Shown: in pieces, positions 44,256-55,226 of the stretch
Position numbering within the stretch: the stretch's first letter is position 1
How the letters are laid out: each line of letters opens with the position of its first letter
Assembly (NCBI GenBank): GCA_946902875.1
Contig: OX336349.1
Span: 18,871,891-18,935,890, forward strand
DNA length: 64,000 nucleotides
Direction of reading: 5' to 3'
From: Nematopogon swammerdamellus
Taxonomy: Eukaryota > Arthropoda > Insecta > Lepidoptera > Adelidae
Program-made: the position numbers and the translations under genes
Notes under the pieces: model-generated
What the model was told of the DNA's origin: nothing
The model's database searches: none
What the model saw: the letters and a program-made list of their open reading frames with translations, nothing else

Positions 44256-45471
44256 AATCGAAAATTCGATTTGCATGGAAGTAACTGTTGTTCCGACTGA
44301 GCGAATAAGTCCACAACTCAACGCTAACAAACACCGCAGTCAAGCAAGAGCCGGCGGTATACGCAAAATATTTACAAGAGCTTCTCCGCTGGCACAGGTA
44401 CTATCTATTTTCCGCCTCAGTCCATTTCCAAAGACACACAGAGAGAAGACACTTAAATTAAGCAAAATTCCTCGCCAGAAGTAAAACGCAGCACATTTAA
44501 ATTAAGCTTTTTCGAAAACTTTCACATCTTATTCGCCGCCCCTACATCAAAAGATAGAGCCCTGAAAGGGTTAGGTCGCCGTCGCTATTTTTCTTAAGAA
44601 AGGGTGCTGTCTACTGTATAAATGCCTTTCGTTGCGCGCTATAATTCTTTGGGACGCGCACACTCACGCACGCGCTACGACACATATAGCGCGCGCGCAC
44701 ACACGCACAGCGGAGGCTCTGCGCAAGTGTGTGTGAGACACTTTAAGAAGCGTCGAAGAAATGCGAGAAGCTTAGCAGGTACACGGTGTCCCGAATCGTG
44801 TTTTATTTTATTTTATAATATATGACACACAAATAGAATGTTGTACATTATATTATTATCTAAATATAGCTTAAAAACTAGCCCTACAACACTCCACAAC
44901 ATTGTGCACTACATGCAAAAACTTAACACACATACAAACACAACTACCTAATAATACTAACACAAACCACTCATTCAACCCTATCAAATAATATTTAACC
45001 CTATCTAACAAAAACTAGACTAACGTAAATTAAGAAGTTAAATTACGACTAAATATATTTTCCTTTTCCTCTGTCATCATCTGTAAGAAAAAGAACATTT
45101 AAAATAATAAAAAGAGGTAACGACCAAAAATACACTGGCATGGACTGTTGACACAAATGTGTAGCAGATAAAAGAAGTAGTGAACTATGTGGGGTTCCAT
45201 AAAACACGGTAAACTGATGGTCCGAGATATTTGAAAGTGTTCTGCTCCTGTATCGCTCCAGTAAATCAGGCTGACACAAAACAGACTGAATGGGACATAC
45301 TCTAGCATACGGTGGATTTTCCAACGGACCAACTGTGTTTTTTCGCTTTCGCCGAGAACCATGCTGCCGAAGACAGGATAGACAATCCCTTCGTCAGTTT
45401 GGGTAATAATTATTATGTGACCGTAGCCCCCTCTCGTATCTCCTGACGACCTGTGTCTCTCTCTTTTTCAG
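44256..45471. other. intron upstream of the microexon
   Basis: 44640-44710 has CpG/CACA alternation (GCGCGCGCGCACACACGCAC). 44820-45050 is strikingly G-poor (A, C and T only for long stretches). 45050-45360 is unassigned. A pyrimidine tract CTGTGTCTCTCTCTTTTTCA leads to the exon. Confidence 0.4.
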
Positions 45472-45507
45472 TATGAAAAAGACAAGACTATGTCTACGAC
45501 AGAACAC
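45472..45507 (+). CDS. putative 36-nt microexon
   Basis: It lies between a near-ideal acceptor (CTCTCTCTTTTTCAG) and donor (CAC|GTAAGT). The 36 nt make 12 codons, YEKDKTMSTTEH, in phase 0, the phase in which the exon at 2209-2394 ends. Being a multiple of three, it could be included or skipped without a frame change. No repeat covers it. That it belongs to the same gene as the 2.2-kb exon is inference from strand, phase and the lack of other exons. The host protein is not recognised. Two matching splice sites around 36 nt could still arise by chance in 64 kb, but both are unusually strong. Confidence 0.5.
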
Positions 45508-46105
45508 GTAAGTGTGCTAATTAATAATCGTTGATACGATGGCAACATTTCACCGCAAATGAGCAAAAGCGTGAACCAGAAATATAAGAAAAATCCACCA
45601 GCAAATTGTCAAAAAAAATTCCATCCCAGCTCACCCAATATCGGGCCGAGTAAAAAGCGAAAGGGTTGCGGAGGCGATCGCTCGCGGCGTAGCTCCCTCC
45701 CTCCCCCTAAAGACTCCCGTGACCCCTCGCGGACCCCCCTCAACTGACACCCACGGGGGTGGGCGAGCGCCTACACCCCGCGTCCACCTTGTTTCTTAAA
45801 GGCTTTTTACAGTGGAGGGGTGCGCAGGTTAATGTCTGATTTCAGAGGTGACTTTCAAAGTTCATGATTTTTTATTTATTTAGTTTTTATGTAACCAGTT
45901 GTCGATATATTCGATAATTGACCGGGTTGACTGGAAGGAATCGTCTTGGGCAATAAACCCGATCTTGCCACACATTAAGTGGCATAAAGTTTAATATTTT
46001 TATATTATATTTGATTCCTATAAGCAATTCTACTTCGCTAAGCGTGGTTTCGGGAGACGAGATTGCTTCGGAACCATTGCATACTTCGATGCGAATAAAA
46101 AATAT
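45508..46105. other. intron after the microexon, GC-rich block
   Basis: 45640-45790 is CpG/C-rich (GGAGGCGATCGCTCGCGGCG). There is no second exon in sight. Confidence 0.35.
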
Positions 46106-46480
46106 GCGTAGTTACATCCTTACTGGTTTGAGTCTTCGACATTGAGACAATGTTAGCGATGAAAACTGTTTATAACATAAAATCAAATGTATTTAATAAA
46201 CTTATTAAATCAACTATAACTACCTATCAAATAACATTTACCTACAAATATAACTAATTAAAAACTTTAACTAAAAACTAACATATAAATTATAAATTTC
46301 TTCAAGGGGCGTCGTCCCCGGGATGGTTCCCAGGATGGCGACAGCGTTGCCCCTCTGTATCCCTAGACTAACTCGTTAACGGAGATACGAGAGGCAACAC
46401 TAGTTTCCAGTTGCGGTCACCATCCCGGAACCCACCTCAAGGACGAAAGCCTTGGCCTTAACTGTTTTGGAATTAAAAAT
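46106..46480 (+). repeat. repeat copy split by an insertion
   Basis: CATCCTTACTGGTTTGAGTC and GAGACAATGTTAGCGATGAA are followed by AACTGTTT, then 288 bp of foreign DNA, then AACTGTTTTGGAATTAAAAA. The intact order is seen at 40303-40375. Confidence 0.75.
46172..46459. mobile_element. 288-bp insertion with 8-bp target duplication
   Basis: Flanked by AACTGTTT (46164-46171 and 46460-46467). One end is AT-rich (ATAACATAAAATCAAATG), the other GC-rich (CCGGAACCCACCTC...). A minus-oriented truncated retroposon is likely; the class is not identified. Confidence 0.7.
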
Positions 46481-46659
46481 ATACGGAATCGAAAATACGG
46501 TTTCCTTAAATTTATGTGCAGGTTACGGAAAATCGTCTCAGCTCGAAAAAAAAGTTCTCAACACCGGTTTCCGGAACCCTGTTTTCTACATAAACTCTAC
46601 GAAAAAAAATTCCACATAATCACCTCTGATTCTGTCCACTGACCTTTTCATCAAGAATG

Positions 46660-46860
46660 TTGTATTAGCGCGTAGAAGCTCGCGGAGGCGGCGGCGCGCG
46701 GGGTGCGCTGGCGGAAGGGGGTTCGTCGGGTGGTGGATGTGCCGCCCGGGCGGGGGTTTCACCCGCAGGGGGAGTGCGGGGCGAGGGGGTAATTGCAAAA
46801 TAAAATTAGCTGGAATGGGCACGTGCTCAATTTGCGCTCTCCGCGCCCCGCACTGATTTG
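46660..46860. promoter_or_regulatory. CpG-rich patch
   Basis: GCGGAGGCGGCGGCGCGCGG and GCCGCCCGGGCGGGGG inside AT-rich DNA. No exon seen; function unknown. Confidence 0.25.
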
Positions 46861-46967
46861 TATTGCCCGCCTAGTCCTCTACGTACATTTCGTAATGTCC
46901 GCGAAATTCCAGTTCAACACCTAAATCCTCCTCTATACATTCATTGTAGCATGTACATTGCGGTTCA

Positions 46968-47052
46968 AGAGATACATCCCTCAGACATACAGACAGACAG
47001 ACGGCGTAGGCTTAGTAATAGGGTCCCGTACGACGGATACGGAACCCTAAAT
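46968..47052 (+). mobile_element. 3' part of a GGGTTCCGTA-type element
   Basis: TTCAAGAGATACATCCCTCA, (CAGA)n and CGACGGATACGGAACCCTAA. 5'-truncated. Confidence 0.7.
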
Positions 47053-47269
47053 AGTACGTATAAATACGTAATGATTTTGCTCTCAATTTTGTTTATATAT
47101 ACTCTTATGTATATATGTATATTATCCGTTTTTCAATTTTTTTTTGTGTATGTATTGAGGTACCTAATAAATTGTATAAGTAGAATGTAAGTGTAATAAA
47201 TCATTGTATGTAAGTGTATTTTTAAGCGTTAACACCTAGCGAGTTACTTATTAATTACTAATTACTATA

Positions 47270-47432
47270 GGAAAATGATAGGCTTAAAATCAGCAAGGTG
47301 TGCACAATGGGCTCACCTGGAAGCTGCGCCTAGACCCATTTTCACTTAATAGGCATCTAATGTATTAATTTTTAAATTATTTAGTATGTAATTGTACCAA
47401 AAAAAAGTTAAATAAACGATCATCCTATTCTA
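47270..47432 (+). mobile_element. LINE 3' UTR fragment
   Basis: GGGCTCACCTGGAAGCTGCG, then AT-rich DNA, then AAATAAACGATCATCCTATTC with a (TATTC)-like end, similar in form to other LINE tails here. Confidence 0.45.
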
Positions 47433-47452
47433 TTCTACATTAGTACCGTGTA

Positions 47453-47770
47453 GGGCCGGTACTTAAAAAAATAATACCCTCACTGCATCTCTCCCCCTGC
47501 ACGTCGTAAAAGGCGACTAAGGGATAAGGGCAAGGTGCCGCGCTAAAGAGCGACAGGCCAGCCACCTCTCAGCTGCACGGTCCTACCACCGAGTCATGCA
47601 GCAGGTGGGTCTTCGTGCCTTACTTGCTGCTTGATAGTTATCTTGTTCTAATACTTTGGCAAACGTGGTGGTCGGTGTTGTGCTGTAATTTACCATAGTT
47701 CTTGCAGCACAACACCGATTACTCTGCTTACCCCTATTGTTGGGATACAGGCTGTGGTAATGTATGTACG
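47453..47770 (+). mobile_element. element C: head H on an unrelated body
   Basis: GTACCGTGTAGGGCCGGTAC and GTCGTAAAAGGCGACTAAGG (head H) lead into GGCCAGCCACCTCTCAGCTG, GTGCCTTACTTGCTGCTTGA and GGTGGTCGGTGTTGTGCTGT. The end is near GGGATACAGGCTGTGG. The same head-body pair occurs reversed at 62144-62610. Confidence 0.8.
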
Positions 47771-47864
47771 TTCACTGTTGGTACTTTAATGGACTCCGCT
47801 TTCTAAGCGATAATGGTGTGGTCGATCAAGCTAAATTATTTCCAACAATTTCTCTTGCCCCTTA

Positions 47865-48499
47865 AGATGCCCATACATGGGGCGATTATCGTAACGATCC
47901 GTCGTTCGAAGTTAAAATCGAACGATGGATTGTACGTGTGTGGCAATATCGCATCCAATTTTGTAGTCGAACGATCGATCGGAGATCGCAACCGGCAACC
48001 CCGAAAATATCGTATGCGATCATGCGATCTGAATATCGTTCGATCTATCGCACGTGTGTGGCGTGATCGCATGCGACGTTCGTGAGGAGTCATAGCTTGT
48101 CTCATATTGGTATCTTTTTTATTATTCTGGAAGATATCTTTTTCAAGAGCTCTGAATATGTTTCCTCTAACATCCTAAGGTGTTATGCCAATCTTTAGGA
48201 TGAAAACGTAATTTCTCGAGAAGATTGATGTGAGAATATTGATGTCTTTTCAGAAGCCATCTCTTAGTCCATTCTCTCCTAGTTTTCCTTTCTTTGTTGT
48301 TGCAAGTATTTTTTTATAGCAAATAAGCGCCAATGCGCGACTCCATCGCGCACCCCGCGTACGTGCTATACGCTTTGTGCCCGCACAGACACTGAGAATC
48401 GTTCGATCACATCGTTCGTGTGTGAGCGGATGAAATCGAAAGATGGATCGTACGATTTTCTTGACGATCGATCGAAACGAGATATCGCCCCATGTATTA
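47865..48499. mobile_element. DNA transposon inserted in a SINE-B
   Basis: Ends contain ATACATGGGGCGAT in inverted orientation. The flanks are GCCCCTTA (47857-47864) and GCCCCTTT (48500-48507), an 8-bp near-perfect duplication of the GCCCCTTA word in the SINE-B core. The interior is rich in GATCGATCG and TCGTTCGATC. No transposase. Confidence 0.65.
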
Positions 48500-48672
48500 G
48501 CCCCTTTACTAGGTGGTAGGCTCAAATTGTAACCGACCGGGTTGATACCACCGTACTGAATGTAAGATGGCCGCATAAACTCAGTTGTGTTCTCCTCTAG
48601 TTCAATATAGCCAGCAATCCAAAGGGAAGGAAAGCACCAACTTCTCGGAGGTGATATTGGCTGGTCTACCGT
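48500..48672 (+). mobile_element. SINE-B 3' part
   Basis: GCCCCTTTACTAGGTGGTAG through ACTGAATGTAAGATGGCCGC to GGTGATATTGGCTGGTC. The final CCATACC..ATTACAT end is missing. Confidence 0.8.
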
Positions 48673-48916
48673 CACGCCTGTTTTCCCAGTGGGGTTGGCA
48701 GATGAGGATACACTAGAGAATGATATTAAACAAAATTATTAATAAATGCAAGCTTGAGCAATTTCTCTAGCTAGATTAACTGGGCTAAATTTGAGTCCTC
48801 TTCTATCGTTTTGAATTGTTTTGAGTGGAGTCAGTAAGTATTTGTAAAGAAGTAAGTCATACTATTGTCCACCCTTTAGTACTTCATTGTCCGCCCCTAC
48901 GTGTTTTCCATATTTT

Positions 48917-49061
48917 TATTTTACGGAAACTGACACGGTTGGCTACATCACACACAACATACGTGATGTCAGCCCATAACACCGGATGAACTAGTTGCCA
49001 TGTCAGTACTCCCCTTCATTTCCTGTCGGCTACACTGAAGTGGACCAAAAACACTAACTAT
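48917..49061 (-). mobile_element. SINE-A 3' fragment
   Basis: GGAAACTGACACGGTTGGCT to CGGCTACACTGAAGTGGACC. A LINE-tail-like AGAATGCCGCAAGGCATTAA follows at 49066-49165. Confidence 0.8.
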
Positions 49062-49165
49062 AAGGTCGGTCCATCACAAAGGTTCGTTCGCAAAGAATGC
49101 CGCAAGGCATTAAACTCGCCTTTTGTAACCCTTTTATATATTGGTATACAGTAAAGAAAAAATAT

Positions 49166-50089
49166 TGTATTATTAATCTTTTAGTTTTTTTCATTTGTAA
49201 AATTTATATTTAAGTACAATAAAGGATATTTAAGCAATTTGACAGTAAAATTATACAAAATTTATAAATTAAAATTATTAAATAAACTATAAAACAAACA
49301 GTAATGTATATTTTCATCATTAAAGTCATACACACACGAAATTCTAATATTATACAAAGTCATTTTTTGTCTACAAAATCAACACCCATCAATGTCTAAT
49401 TGTCCAGTTCATTTAATTACAGACATTAATTTATAGAAGTATTTTCGTTTAACTGAACCTCAATAATTTATCCTCAAATTAGTAAAATTATCCACTCAAA
49501 CGAGCCTAACTGAAGTACCTTACCTACTAGCGAATGTACTAAGGTATCGAAAAAGGAGAGGAAAGCGATACCTCAAAGGAACATTTTAATTGCGCCGAAT
49601 AATTCTTTCCTGCGAAATCTGAAACATCTTCGAATCGTCATTCGTTAACTCGAAATTATATGGAAAAACCTTTCTCGAGCTTCTTCAAAAGGAGTCCAAC
49701 CCTTTAGGCGGCGAGTGGGGCTGAAACCGGGGGGTGGAAGTACCGCTGCGGGTTGAAGAGCCACCCTACTCCGCGCCTACCCTACGCATCGTCTGGAATA
49801 TAGAAAACTTGTGTTAGCCCAGTTTCCCAGCCTTTGTAACATCATTTCGGCGCGAGGTGTAGTCGGCGCAACGAGTCTTGCTATTTGATCGGTCGTTTCT
49901 TTGAGCCATCAGCTTTCTAACCGGAAACTAAGGAAAGTGAAGGAGAGGAGTATTGGTGGAAACCAATTTGTGAATTAAATTCAAATTTAAATCTCAAGCA
50001 ATGGGCGGAAGTGATTCAGAAAGTAAGAAAAAAAATTCACTCTTCATACAATATTTTCCTACTCCAAATTATATAGGAAAATGCATACA
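49166..50089. other. mostly single-copy intronic DNA
   Basis: AT-rich up to 49.68 kb, then a GC-richer block 49690-49900. No exon seen. Confidence 0.35.
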
Positions 50090-50262
50090 TACATACATAC
50101 ATACATACGCATACATACCACACGATGTATCCTGACAATCGGGGTAGGAAGAGTAGTCGGCGTTGTGCTGCAAGTACTATTGTAAATTACAGAAAAATAC
50201 CGACAACCACATTTAACAAAGTATTCGGACAAGATAACTATCAAGCAGCAAGCAAGACACCA
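50090..50262 (-). mobile_element. element C fragment
   Basis: ATACATACATAC run, CACACGATGTATCCTGACAA and GTCGGCGTTGTGCTGCAAGT to ACTATCAAGCAGCAAGCAAG. The head is missing. Confidence 0.7.
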
Positions 50263-50269
50263 ATATAAG

Positions 50270-50403
50270 TTTTTTTTTTTAGAAACTGATACCGTTGGCT
50301 ACATCACCTACAACATCCGTGATGTCAGCCCATAACACCGGGGGAGCTAGGTGCCATGTCAGTGCTTCCCTTCGGTCGTGTCGGCTACACTGAACTGGAC
50401 GGA
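50270..50403 (-). mobile_element. SINE-A 3' fragment
   Basis: T-run, GAAACTGATACCGTTGGCTA, to CTACACTGAACTGGACGGA. It sits between two opposed element C fragments. Confidence 0.85.
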
Positions 50404-50419
50404 GTAAATACTAAGGGAG

Positions 50420-50655
50420 AAAATGCCGTGCGTAAGAGCAAGTAGCCACCTCTCACCTTGGCTCGGCCCTTCCACCAAGTAGCAGGTGGGTCCTCGTGCC
50501 TTACTTGCTGCTTGATAGTTATCTTGTCCTAATACTTTGATAAACGTGGTGGTCGGTGTTGTGCTGTAATGTACAACGGCACTTGAGGCACAAAACTGAC
50601 TACTCAGTTTACCCCGATTGTCGGGATACAGCGTGTGGTGTGTATATATGTATGT
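50420..50655 (+). mobile_element. element C body
   Basis: GTAGCCACCTCTCACCTTGG to GGGATACAGCGTGTGGTGTG. Head H is absent. Confidence 0.75.
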
Positions 50656-51129
50656 CATACTAAAAGATAAACATTATAGCAAACACACACAATTTGTGAA
50701 CCACAATTTCTAGTACTGGAATTCGCTCGCTTGAGCCTCGTCATCCTCGTGAAGGCGAAAATCAACGCAAAATTCCACGGATCGAAACATGTCTGTCGTT
50801 GTATAACTTTATAATTTAAGAAGAAGAAACAGGCCATAAGAAATAAATGTAAAGAAAGAGAAGAAACGGGGGAGGCGTCGGGTAAAGGGTTGAGCGGGGG
50901 GTGAACGAAGGGGGGGGGGGGGGGGAGGGGAGGAGGGTCGGGTTAATTTCTGTACGTATATAGGTGTTGTTTACATGTATGTGTACTTTCGTAGGGAGAT
51001 TTTATAGCTGAATCAGCGCGCGTCCCTGTCGTAGGTCGACGAAAAAGGTTGACACTTTTTGGTTGACTCGAATTGAAGCTACTACACAAAGATTTATTCA
51101 TTAGATAAATGAAGAAATCTACGTTCATA
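50656..51129. other. intronic DNA with a long G-run
   Basis: A G16-like run at about 50909-50925 lies in a purine-rich stretch (AGGGGAGGAGGG). No exon seen. Confidence 0.4.
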
Positions 51130-51655
51130 TAAACAATAAACCTTCTCGAAGAAAGTAAGTAACTAAGAGCGAGGTCAAAAGCCGAGCTTCGTTCAAATTA
51201 ACGATATTTTTTTCGATGAAAGTAAGTAAATAAGGACGAGGCTGAAGTCTGAACCTTTAATAACTTGCTATCTTACATAGATTATATTATCGTTTACGCG
51301 ATCGCCGCTCGGCGTTCGGCAGCGCCCTACTTACTTTATTTGAGAAGTTTATCATTTACCTGAACGGAGCTCGATCTTCGGCCTCGCCCTTAGTTACTTT
51401 CTTTGAGCAAGTATATGGTTTACCTATACAGAGCTCCGCCTTCGGCGTTGCCATTATTTACTTAGTTTCTTCGAGAAAAATATCGTTTACCTGAAAGGAA
51501 CTCGGCCTTCGGCCTCGCCCTTAGTTAAATACTTTATTCGAGAACTTTTATCATTAGCCTGACCGCAGCCCAGCCTTCGACCTCGCCCTTAACGACTTAC
51601 TTTCTTCTTTTGAAATACAAATTTTACGCGAGCGAAGCCGCAGGCAAAAGCTAGT
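51130..51655. repeat. second inverted pair of palindromic-unit arrays
   Basis: Two + units (AAGTAAGTAACTAAGAGCGA at 51150 onward) are followed by five inverted units with CTCGGCCTTCGGCCTCGCCC-like cores. It ends TTTTACGCGAGCGAAGCCGC and AAAAGCTAG. Same unit as 3143-4412, but with no LINE remnant inside. Confidence 0.8.
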
Positions 51656-51659
51656 AATA

Positions 51660-51800
51660 TTTTTTTTATATAAACCAGCATGGGTGGCTGTGCCGAGAGA
51701 CCAATGGTGCAGTCGATAGAGCCAAAATCACCTCTCCTCGCGAAACCACGCTCAATTAGGTGCCATGCCAGCAGATTTGCGGATTGCCAGCAGATTGAAT
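51660..51800 (-). mobile_element. LINE 3' end fragment
   Basis: TATAAACCAGCATGGGTGGC, GCCGAGAGACCAATGGTGCA and CGCGAAACCACGCTCAATTA. Same family as 32155-32395. Confidence 0.65.
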
Positions 51801-51820
51801 ACATAAATACATAGTATTTT

Positions 51821-52148
51821 GTACCGTGTGGGGCCGGTACTTTAAAAGAATAGCCCCACTGCATCTCTCCCCGTGTATGTCGTAAAAGGCGAAAAAGGGA
51901 TATGACTCCCTTCTTATATTACTAGGTGGTAGGGTTTAAACCGCCCGGGTTGTTCCCACCGCACTGAATGAAAGGTCGGTCGAAACGGCTATGTAAATAG
52001 TTTGTGTTTTCCGTCCAGTTCAGTGTAGCCGGCACGATCGAAGGGAAGCACTGACGTGGCACCAAGTTCACCCGGTGTTATGAGCTGACATCACGGATGT
52101 TGTAGGTAATGTAGCCAACCGTGTCAAGTTTCAATAAAAAAAAAAAAC
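51821..52148 (+). mobile_element. SINE-H copy, complete
   Basis: GTACCGTGTGGGGCCGGTAC head to GTGTCAAGTTTCAAT plus A13, close to consensus. Confidence 0.9.
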
Positions 52149-52651
52149 ATAGAATAATGAAATAAATAGAAATAATAAAGAGGCGGCTTATATTTTATAT
52201 TTTAACTGACTACACAAATTATATTATTATCTTTGGAACCGGGTAGTATCAGTAGGATTTTTTTTTCCAAGATACAAAATTGAAATCATCTGTGGATTCT
52301 TATGTAATTTATTGAGTATATTAAAAACCGTTGACTTATTAGATAGTAGACTTAACGTGTGGATCCCTCTGAAATGCTGTACTGTAGGTAGGACAAAAAT
52401 GCCTACAAGAATTAAATCGAGGCCGGTGTAGAACGTGTTTTTGGAAATGGATTCGTTGTGTTTTCTTTGTTTTATTAAGTTGGTAGGGAGAGGGATGGGA
52501 GGGTTCAAGCGTACTGCGCGCGAGCCGCTTCTAACTCGCCTTAAGCTTTCGCGGGAGCTCTGTCTTTGTTTTCTGATATTTAAGCTTCTATGATATCTTA
52601 TATTTCGTAGTTATTTTTATATAGTTTATTTATTTTGCTTTCCACATATTT
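52149..52651. other. AT-rich intronic DNA
   Basis: Minus-strand reading gives short unsupported ORFs only. Confidence 0.35.
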
Positions 52652-52840
52652 TTTATATTATCCGGTATGGGTGGCTGAGTCGGAGGGGCCAAAGCACATG
52701 CTCTGACTAGCTAATATCACCCCCGAGAAGGTAGGTGCCATTCCGGAGACATCCCTGGATTGCCGGCTATACTGGACTACAGGTGAACACAGCCGAGGCT
52801 GCTAACATCCAGTACGGTGGTACCACCCCAGTCAATGTAA
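52652..52840 (-). mobile_element. SINE-B 3' part
   Basis: TTATCCGGTATGGGTGGCTG to CATCCAGTACGGTGGTACCA, with a deletion after GCTGCTA. Confidence 0.8.
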
Positions 52841-52930
52841 TCAAGTAATCAAGTAATTAAGTAATCAAACAATTAATTATCTTAAAAGGTGGACAACTTG
52901 CATGCGGTTTTTTTAAATATTAAAACTTAA

Positions 52931-53467
52931 TATAAAGTTTGCGCGTTCAGTGCGAAGAGAGTGGCGTTCACACCGGCTCCTTCCTTCCAAGGCCTTAAAT
53001 TGAGCGAACACCTCGGGGTCCTCCGAGTTGAACTCTAGCACGACCTGAACTTTCGTCGCCATATCGAGGGGTAGGCCAAGCTGGCTTCTAAAAAGCTGGG
53101 CGTACTGCATAAGGTGCGACGTTACTTCACGCCAAACCAATAGCTGCTTCTGTATAAATCGCAGATCAGGTCCTGCTTGGAGTACTGCTTGCACCTGTGG
53201 GATAGCTGTGCGACGACATCGACATCGAGCCGTGCGACTAGTGGGTGACCGCGACCGGGTACCATTCGATTCTGCGACGACGACGCTCGCCCTGCTCATA
53301 TATTTCCCCCAAAGTACAGTCTCGAGTCCTTCAAGAGGGGCGTGAATGGGCACCTGTCAAGCCGGCATGGCAATCGCAACCCCCACATACGACCGAATGT
53401 CCATGGGCGTCGTTAGACACCTGATGGGTGCCTCGGCGCCATATGTCGAGCTTACAATAAAAAAAAT
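52931..53467 (+). pseudogene. decayed, internally deleted LINE copy
   Basis: Matches the full LINE from 25485 onward (GCGCGTTCAGTGCGAAGAGA). It has in-frame stops, at least three internal deletions, and the full 3' end GTCGAGCTTACAATA plus A-run. It retains CGTTAG at the ancestral stop. Confidence 0.88.
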
Positions 53468-54482
53468 ATTGGTTGTCTGTAAAGTCGGTTTACGGACGAT
53501 AGTTTTACGTGTAACGTCATTTCAATTTCTGCTGCCCTGGTACTTTAGAACCAGAGAGATAAATGTGTACAAGCAGACACTTCGGCCGATTGTGCCTCTC
53601 TATCGCTTGTTACGCGCTCTCGCTTGCACACACAGGCTCAGATGGAACGTGACACTTTTTCGTGCGTGCAGCCCGTGTTCATCAATTTATAAGATCTCGT
53701 GGCGTTCTGACCCATTCTCAGGACCCACTGTCAAAAAGAAAAAAAAAATGTGGCGTTTCGACCCATTTACATTTAATTTTGAGAGGCGTTCTGACCCACT
53801 TACCAGAATACACAGATACCTACAGTAAGTGAACTTCCTTTGTGGCAATTTGCAAACCTCCTATCATTTCTGCTGCCCTGGTACTTTATTTCCCATTCCC
53901 AGCTTACCAAGAATCGATTGAAGTGGTACAGAATTATTCGCCATATGTGTCAGACTGCAAATTGCTGAATAAGTCCACATCACAAAAGTTTTTCTGAAGG
54001 AACCACACACCATACTAATTTATCAAACTGAAAATTGCCGAAAACGACCACATCACAAGTTTTGCTGAAGGTTACTATGGTGAAAACCATAGTATTATGC
54101 TGATTTTTCGAAAACCACTGAACCAATTTCGATAAAATTGAAATGGGACCACCTCGGAAGTATGACCTAACTAACAAAAAAAGAATTTTCTAAATGGGCC
54201 CTCAATTGACGGAGAAATCGCGTAACAAACATACAAAAAAAAAATAATAAAAAAAAAACATACAGACGAATTGAGAACCTCCTCCTTTTTTGGAAGTCGG
54301 TTAAAAATATATAATATATAAAATAAAATGTGACCAAATTGTTCAGAAAAAAATGTGACATGAAGTTATTTTTCTTAATATCGAATAGAAAATGGCCAGT
54401 TACCAGTTACCTATCTGTAGCTATGAGATGATAAAACTTAAACTTTATTTAAAAAATATTTAGTTTATTATGAACTACATAT

Positions 54483-54586
54483 GTATCTAAATAGAAGTAT
54501 TATATACTGGTGTTGTATGTTTACTGTGCTGAATTTTCAGCACAGTAAACATACAAAACCAGTACAGAATACTTCTATTTGGATAC
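54483..54586. repeat. 51-bp-arm inverted duplication
   Basis: Arms 54483-54533 and 54536-54586 around a 2-nt centre (GCTGAA/TTCAGC). About five mismatches. Confidence 0.85.
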
Positions 54587-55004
54587 ATCGTTCAAATAAA
54601 CCGTTCCTTCCACTCTGCACTACCAAGCTGCACTACCAGTAGTGCTGTTTGGAATTTTTTTTCCCATCTGCACTACTGTACTACAAGCTGCGAAACCGGT
54701 AGTGTCGTTTGGAATTATTTCCTCCCGTTTGCACTACTGAGTAGTAGTGCACAATGGAATTTTAAAGAGCCTTACTTTTTCATTCCCAACTGCACTACCA
54801 AAAGATTGTATATACGAATCTTTGGTGCTATGTTTTTTTTCCGGAGTGTATATCAGATTAAACAACACAACAACAAAAAACAACAAAAAATTCAAATTCT
54901 TAATTTTCAGAAAAACATAAATATAACATAAGTAATTAATAAATGTATTTAGTTGTATGTCATTATTATTATTTATGTTTTATTGTTTACAAGCTGTGCC
55001 CGCC

Positions 55005-55226
55005 GCTACGCCCGCTCTCATATTTCACTTCACTGCTAACCTCATAAGCCATTTAGCGTGATAGTAAGTAGCCTATATTGATGGGAAGAATCAAGCTATC
55101 CGTAGAATTTTGTTTTATTAAAATCGGTTCAGTGGTTCTCGAGTTATAAGCGGACAGACAGACATACACTCAGACACTCAGACACTCAGACAGAAAGCAG
55201 ACGTTGGATTTTATTATAGGTAAGGA
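55005..55226 (+). mobile_element. element D-like copy
   Basis: GTGCCCGCCGCTACGCCCGC, CGGTTCAGTGGTTCTCGAGT, (ACTCAGAC)n and GTTGGATTTTATTATAGGTA. Confidence 0.55.
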
